Positions 59,897 through 64,000 of a stretch of 64,000 nucleotides of DNA are shown one piece after another. This stretch comes from Paenibacillus artemisiicola. GTDB lineage: Bacteria; Bacillota; Bacilli; Paenibacillales; Paenibacillaceae. The stretch covers positions 1 to 64,000 of the forward strand of contig NZ_JAGGDJ010000031.1 of NCBI RefSeq assembly GCF_017652985.1, given 5' to 3'. The translations under genes and the position numbers were made by a program. Each line of letters begins with the position of its first letter. Position 1 is the first letter of the stretch. The notes below the pieces were generated by a model. It was not told the DNA's origin, made no database searches, and was given only the letters and a program-made list of their open reading frames with translations.

Positions 59897-60345
59897 AGTG
59901 AGCCAATCGCCTTCTTGCGCGTGAATCCAACGTTCTCCCGCTCGTGTAGGTGAACCAGTCACCTTCTTGACACTCGAATCGTCGCGGTTGGACGCGTGAT
60001 GTAGGTGATCCAGCCACCTTCTTGCGCGTGAATCCATGACGTCTCCGCTCATGTAGGTGATCCAGCCACCTTCTTGCGCGCGAATCCATGACGTCTCCGC
60101 TCATGTAGGTGATCCAGCCACCTTCTTGCGCGCGAATCCATGACGTCTCCGCTCATGTAGGTGATCCAGCCACCTTCTTGCGCGCGAATCCATGACGTTT
60201 CCGCTCATGTAGGTGATCCAGCCACCTTCTTCCGCGCGAATCCATGACGTTTCCGCTCATGTAGGTGATCCAGCCACCTTCTTGCACGCGAATCCATGAC
60301 GTTTCCGCTCATGTAGGTGATCCAGCTACCTTCTAAGCACTCGAA
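59897..60345. repeat. 52-bp tandem repeat array, seven regular and two diverged copies
   Basis: Regular copies start at 60001, 60053, 60105, 60157, 60209, 60261 and 60313; diverged ones begin near 59897 and 59946. Each contains GTAGGTGATCCAGCCACCTT, with an AGGTG/CACCT mini-hairpin, then CTTGCGCGCGAATCCATGAC. 52 is not divisible by three, and copies touch without spacers, so it is neither coding nor CRISPR. The flanks 59674-59896 and 60346-60571 show no gene. Confidence 0.9.
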
Positions 60346-60571
60346 ATCGTGGCGTTTGGCGTTTGAATACGCAGCGGCCGGCTAACCGCTCATCCGCCAG
60401 CTATAACCCCTCCGAAGCCGCCGCCAAGCGGCCGGAGGTTTCATTCTTCTTGTGTTTCTGCGATCCGTTCCCGGAACGGCCCCGACGGGGCACGGTGCCG
60501 CGGCGGCAGTACCACACCGGCGGCCTGCAGTCCCACGCCGCCCAGGGCCAAGCCCGAGCTCGCTTGGACGG

Positions 60572-60796
60572 TCAACGCAGCCGCGCGAAGGAAATCCAGC
60601 TCAGCAGGTTGATCCGCGTCTTGACGCCCTTTTCCTTCACCATGCCGTAGAACTCGCCGAGGAAATGCTGCCACTTGCCGCCGAGCTCCTGCTTGGCGGA
60701 CGGATCGGCCTGCACGTCGTCGATGCTCTGGTTGATCGCCTGCTCGAGATGCGCGAGCGCCTCCCGCAGATGCTGGTCAATGGCTTGGCTGGCCAT
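60572..60796 (-). CDS. Small soluble protein (unknown)
   Basis: 74 aa, mainly helical and amphipathic (LREALAHLEQAINQSIDDVQ), ending KTRINLLSWISFARLR. The ATG at 60796 has AAGGGAG 9 nt upstream. It overlaps the end of the upstream gene by 20 bp, so the two are coupled. No family recognised. Confidence 0.6.
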   Translation of the reverse strand: MASQAIDQHLREALAHLEQAINQSIDDVQADPSAKQELGGKWQHFLGEFYGMVKEKGVKTRINLLSWISFARLR

Positions 60797-61166
60797 GCGG
60801 CGCAACTCCCTTCTCCATCGCGAACGCGGATTCCCCCGCGATCTCGCGGTCCAGCCGTTTGCGCATCCGTTCGAATTGGGCTTCGGCGACGATGTCTTCG
60901 ACCTCTTCGCGCGCCGCCCGCAGGGCGTACCGGAGCCGGTCCGTCACGCCCGCGATCACGCCAGCCGCGGCACCTGCGCCGCCTCCCGCATCCATGCCGG
61001 CTCCCGCATCCGCGCCGACTCCCGCATCCGTGCCGGCTTCCTCTCCTTCCCTCGCTCCCGTCCCGGCGAGCGGTCTCAGCGTATTTTTGACGATCGGCAG
61101 CAGCGTCGTCGCCGCGAAGGCGAACGCCATGCCCATGATGAGTTTTTCGGTGTTTCGTTCCAGCAT
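60777..61166 (-). CDS. Small membrane-anchored protein with Gly/Ala/Asp repeat (DUF5132-like)
   Basis: 129 aa. The start MLERNTEKLIMGMAFAFAAT is followed by TLLPIVKNTLRPLAG, an N-terminal membrane helix like that in DUF5132 proteins. Next comes a repetitive AGTDAGVGADAGAGMDAGGG segment (residues ~44-68) and a helical tail (ALRAAREEVEDIVAEAQFER). AAGGAGG lies 9 nt before the ATG at 61166. It follows the P-type ATPase gene by ~100 bp and overlaps the next small gene by 20 bp. Small proteins of this kind are often near metal ATPases, so a helper role for the pump is possible but unproven. Confidence 0.65.
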   Translation of the reverse strand: MLERNTEKLIMGMAFAFAATTLLPIVKNTLRPLAGTGAREGEEAGTDAGVGADAGAGMDAGGGAGAAAGVIAGVTDRLRYALRAAREEVEDIVAEAQFERMRKRLDREIAGESAFAMEKGVAPHGQPSH

Positions 61167-61264
61167 GGCCGGATACCTCCTTCTAACGCGTATCGTTAAG
61201 GTCATTCAAGATCTGCTTTCCATTCGATGGGTTCAGAAGCGCATCGCCTCACGCGACCGCGGCG

Positions 61265-64000
61265 CTAAGCCGCGATACCGGCCTGCGCCAAGGGCGCGGC
61301 CGTGGCGCCTTTGCGTTCGAGCAGCGCCAATATCGGCTTGGACAGCCAGGATACCGAACCGGCGACGAGCAAAATCGGCGGCCATTGCCGCGGCGGAATC
61401 GGCGAGGTGTGGAAGAAGCCGTTCAGCGCCGGCACGTACAGCGCCGCCAGCAGCGCCGCGCAGGATAACGCCATGGCGCCGATCAAATACCGGTCCTCGC
61501 GCCACCGGCCCTCCGCCGGCTGCTTGCTGCCCTCGCGCCGCCAGGAGAGCGTTTGGCCGAGCTGCCCGGCCACGAGCGTCGCGAACGCGATGCTTTGCGC
61601 CACGGGCACCGGCTGGCCGGACGCCAGCGCCAGCCCGAACAGGCCGAGCGCGCCCGCGCCGAGCAGGACGCCCCGCGCGATGACTTTCCGGTACAGCGGC
61701 TTGTCCACGATGTCCGTCCGCTCCGTCTGCTTCGCCCGGCCGCCCGGGTTCACGGCCAGCATCATCGCCGGAATCGCGTCCGTCAGCATGTTCATGAGCA
61801 GAATCTGAATCGGCACGAGCGGGATCGGCATGCCCAGGATGATCGCCGTGCTCGTGACGAGGATTTCCGCGAGATTGCCGGTCAGCAGGGAGCCGATCGC
61901 CTTGCGGATATTGCCGATAATCGTGCGGCCTTCTTTCACGCCGTCCACGATGGAGCCGAACCGGTCCTCCTTCAGCACGATGTCGGCCGTCGCCTTGCTG
62001 ACCTCCGTCCCGGCACGCCCCATCGCGATGCCGACGTCGGCCTGCCGGAGTGCCGGGCTGTCGTTCACGCCGTCGCCGGTCATCGCGACGACGTGGCCCT
62101 TGCGGCGCAGCATCGCCACGATGCGCTGCTTGTGCTCCGGCGCCATGCGGGCGTAGATGGACACGCGGTCGACGGCTTCCGCCAGCGCCTCGTCGCTCAT
62201 CCGGTCGAGCTCGTGGCCGGATAGCACATCGCCCGGCCGGCGGCCGGCGGCGATGCCGATCTGCTCGGCGATGGCGATCGCGGTAATGGGGTGGTCTCCC
62301 GTGATCATGACCGGCTTCACCCCGAGCGCCAGCGCCTCTTCGATGCTCGCGCGGACGTCGGCCTTCGGCGGATCGATCATGCCGGCCATGCCGACATAGA
62401 TCAGCTCCTTCTCGTCAAGCCCGACCTGGCCGTCGTGCTCGTCCGCCAGCAAGGGACGATACGCGAAGCCGAGCACGCGCAGGGCGCCGCCGGCGAGCCG
62501 TTCGCTCTGCGCGAGGATCCGCTGCCGAACCTGATCGTTCAGCGGATACACCTTGCCGTCGTGCTGGTAGCGCCCGCAGCGGCGAAGGATCGACTCCACC
62601 GCGCCCTTGGAGAAAATCGAGCAGGCGTGGCCGCCGTCCGAGACGTCCCGGCAGACGACGCTCATCTTGCCCGTGCCGGAATCGAACGGCACCTCCGCGC
62701 CGCGGTGCCAATGGGCGAGCCGCTCCGGCCGGATGCCGCCCTTGTAAGCCATCGCGAGAAGCGCGCCTTCGGTCGGATCGCCCTGCATCGTCCATTCGTC
62801 GCCCGCTCGGTCCAGATGGCTGTTGTTGCACAAGCAGGCGATTTGGAGCACGCGCAGCAGCTCCGGCTGGGTCACGGCGGATCCGTCCTCCCCGAACGAC
62901 GTCCAGCCTTCCTTCAAGCCTTCCTTCAAGCCTTCCTTCAAGCCCTCTTTCAAGCCCTCTTTCAAGCCATCGGCACCGGTCCTGGCCGCTCTCTCCCGGA
63001 ACCCGCCTGCCGGATCGTAACCGCTGCCCGATACGTCCCAGGCATGTCCCACGGAAGCGATCTGCTTGACGGTCATTTCGTTCTTCGTCAACGTGCCGGT
63101 CTTGTCCGTGCAAATGATCGTAGCCCGGCCCAGCGTTTCGAGCGCCGCAAGCTTGCGGACGTACACGCTGTTCTTGGCCATGCGGAAGAGGCCGGCGCTC
63201 AGCCCGATCGTAATGGTGACGGGCAGCCCTTCGGGAATCGCCGAAGCGATCAGCGTAATCGAAGACCCGACCAACGCCGGAAACGGAATGCCCCGCAGCA
63301 GGCCGGCCGCGAATACGACGCTGCCCGCGATGAACGCCCACTTGATGAATCGCTTGCTGATGGACGTGACCTTCGCTTGAAGCGGCGTCTGCGCGTGGTC
63401 GTCGCGCTTCAGCATGGCCATGAGGCGTCCGATCTCCGTGTCCATGCCGGTCCGCACGACGACGCCGAGCGCCTTGCCGCGGGAAATGTCCGTGCCCATG
63501 TGCAGCATGCAGCTGCGTTCCGGCAGCGGGCAGTCGCCTCCCGCTTCCGTCTCCAGCTTCGCGACGGGCAGCGATTCCCCGGTCAGCGCGGCTTCGTTGG
63601 CCTCCAGATTCCAGGCGCGGATGATCCGGATATCGGCGGGCACCCGGTCGCCGGGCTCCAGGCGGACGATGTCGCCGGGCACGAGCTCCGTCGCGCCGAT
63701 CAGCCGTTCCTCGCCGTCCCGGAGCACCTTGGTGTCGTGCGGCTGAAACCGGTTCAAGCTCTCGACGATCCGCTCGGCCTTCCGTTCCTGGAACGTGCCG
63801 ATCGCCGCGTTCGCCAGCAGCACGGCGCCCATCGCGAGCCCGTCGAACAGCCCGCCCGTCAGGAGGGCGAAAGCCGTCGTGCCGAGCAAAATGAGCGTCG
63901 TGAATTCCTTGAACTGGCCGAGGTACGAGACGAGCCACGGCGTCGGCGGCTTCTCCGCGAGCCGGTTGGACCCGTAACGCAGTCGCAAAGCTTCCGCCTC
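61265..64000 (-). CDS. P2-type cation-transporting ATPase (start beyond right edge)
   Basis: At least 911 aa; the frame continues past the window end, where the first ~40-60 residues must lie. Motifs: actuator TGES, membrane PEGLP (IPEGLPVTITIGLS), phosphorylation DKTGTLT, KGAVESIL, MTGDGVNDSPALRQADVGIAMG. The PEGLP motif and C-terminal extra helices point to the P2A/P2B calcium-type or related cation ATPases rather than heavy-metal CPx pumps. Near the start of the nucleotide-binding domain sits an in-frame GLKE repeat (five units) not seen in ordinary family members. Ion specificity cannot be read with confidence. Confidence 0.9.
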   Translation of the reverse strand, partial: EAEALRLRYGSNRLAEKPPTPWLVSYLGQFKEFTTLILLGTTAFALLTGGLFDGLAMGAVLLANAAIGTFQERKAERIVESLNRFQPHDTKVLRDGEERLIGATELVPGDIVRLEPGDRVPADIRIIRAWNLEANEAALTGESLPVAKLETEAGGDCPLPERSCMLHMGTDISRGKALGVVVRTGMDTEIGRLMAMLKRDDHAQTPLQAKVTSISKRFIKWAFIAGSVVFAAGLLRGIPFPALVGSSITLIASAIPEGLPVTITIGLSAGLFRMAKNSVYVRKLAALETLGRATIICTDKTGTLTKNEMTVKQIASVGHAWDVSGSGYDPAGGFRERAARTGADGLKEGLKEGLKEGLKEGLKEGWTSFGEDGSAVTQPELLRVLQIACLCNNSHLDRAGDEWTMQGDPTEGALLAMAYKGGIRPERLAHWHRGAEVPFDSGTGKMSVVCRDVSDGGHACSIFSKGAVESILRRCGRYQHDGKVYPLNDQVRQRILAQSERLAGGALRVLGFAYRPLLADEHDGQVGLDEKELIYVGMAGMIDPPKADVRASIEEALALGVKPVMITGDHPITAIAIAEQIGIAAGRRPGDVLSGHELDRMSDEALAEAVDRVSIYARMAPEHKQRIVAMLRRKGHVVAMTGDGVNDSPALRQADVGIAMGRAGTEVSKATADIVLKEDRFGSIVDGVKEGRTIIGNIRKAIGSLLTGNLAEILVTSTAIILGMPIPLVPIQILLMNMLTDAIPAMMLAVNPGGRAKQTERTDIVDKPLYRKVIARGVLLGAGALGLFGLALASGQPVPVAQSIAFATLVAGQLGQTLSWRREGSKQPAEGRWREDRYLIGAMALSCAALLAALYVPALNGFFHTSPIPPRQWPPILLVAGSVSWLSKPILALLERKGATAAPLAQAGIAA
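62906..62970 (-). repeat. 12-bp in-frame minisatellite (GLKE repeats) in the P-type ATPase
   Basis: Five to six tandem units of CTTGAAGGAAGG or CTTGAAAGAGGG type encode GLKEGLKEGLKE..., ending in GLKEGW. The 12-bp period keeps the frame. Confidence 0.9.

Noticed and set aside
59897-60345. Possible CRISPR array
   Set aside because: Units of 52 bp touch each other with no unique spacers, and no cas gene is near.

Overview
The window is GC-rich (roughly 65 % by eye) and is most likely chromosomal DNA of a member of the Paenibacillaceae (Cohnella- or Paenibacillus-like). The reasons are strong Firmicute-type ribosome binding sites (AAGGAGG), YesN/YesM-type two-component systems beside LplA/LplB/LplC-type sugar importers, many glycoside hydrolases, a CzrA-type metal sensor, and a PlsY-like acyltransferase beside a CrtQ-like glycosyltransferase. 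No rRNA, phage, integrase or transposase gene is visible.

Layout. (1) 1-3.6 kb: a fucoside locus. It has a GH95 fucosidase (cut by the left edge), an L-fuconate-dehydratase-like enolase-superfamily enzyme, a decayed short-chain dehydrogenase and a divergent AraC regulator whose 3' end runs into a GC-rich tandem repeat. (2) 3.5-9.8 kb: an ABC importer with a fused permease, plus a PHP-domain hydrolase and an RpiR/SIS regulator. (3) 9.9-15 kb: small housekeeping and metal genes. These are a Cys-rich copper-binding-type protein, a YrdB-like membrane protein, a membrane protein with an internal duplication, a CzrA/CDF zinc-efflux pair with a 12-2-12 operator, and an orphan RepB-like primase. (4) 15-30 kb: an alpha-mannoside utilisation locus, all on the minus strand. 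It runs from sensor kinase and AraC-type response regulator through lipoprotein and two permeases to GH125, a GH42-like GH-A enzyme and GH38. (5) 30-34 kb: a coiled-coil membrane protein, an exported NAGPA-domain protein, and hflX preceded by a long leader. That leader has a promoter, a 12-codon upstream ORF encoding IRLRTLRG, and an intrinsic terminator just before the hflX ribosome binding site. It looks like an antibiotic-sensing ribosome-stalling attenuator. (6) 34-45.6 kb: a co-directional block of two tandem PHP-domain paralogues, a MATE exporter, two class-III PLP enzymes (PbfA-like), a carbohydrate-type ABC importer and a DeoR regulator. Two parts of it carry similar AACAAC repeats in front. 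Its substrate is unknown, and it is my best candidate for an undescribed pathway. (7) 46-50 kb: a zinc-dependent dehydrogenase, and a NagB-like deaminase coupled to an M81 (MlrC-like) protein. (8) 50-58 kb: PlsY-like acyltransferase with GT2, then a molybdenum hydroxylase operon (large, FAD and 2Fe-2S subunits, XdhC, MocA). (9) 58-64 kb: an ECF-type sigma factor with a coupled upstream ORF, tRNA-Lys(CTT), a 52-bp tandem array, two small proteins and a P2-type cation ATPase cut by the right edge.

Overall it is a glycan- and small-molecule-scavenging region built from importer, local regulator and catabolic enzyme modules. Most modules end in clear intrinsic terminators. Functional names come from motif reading only; no database search was possible.
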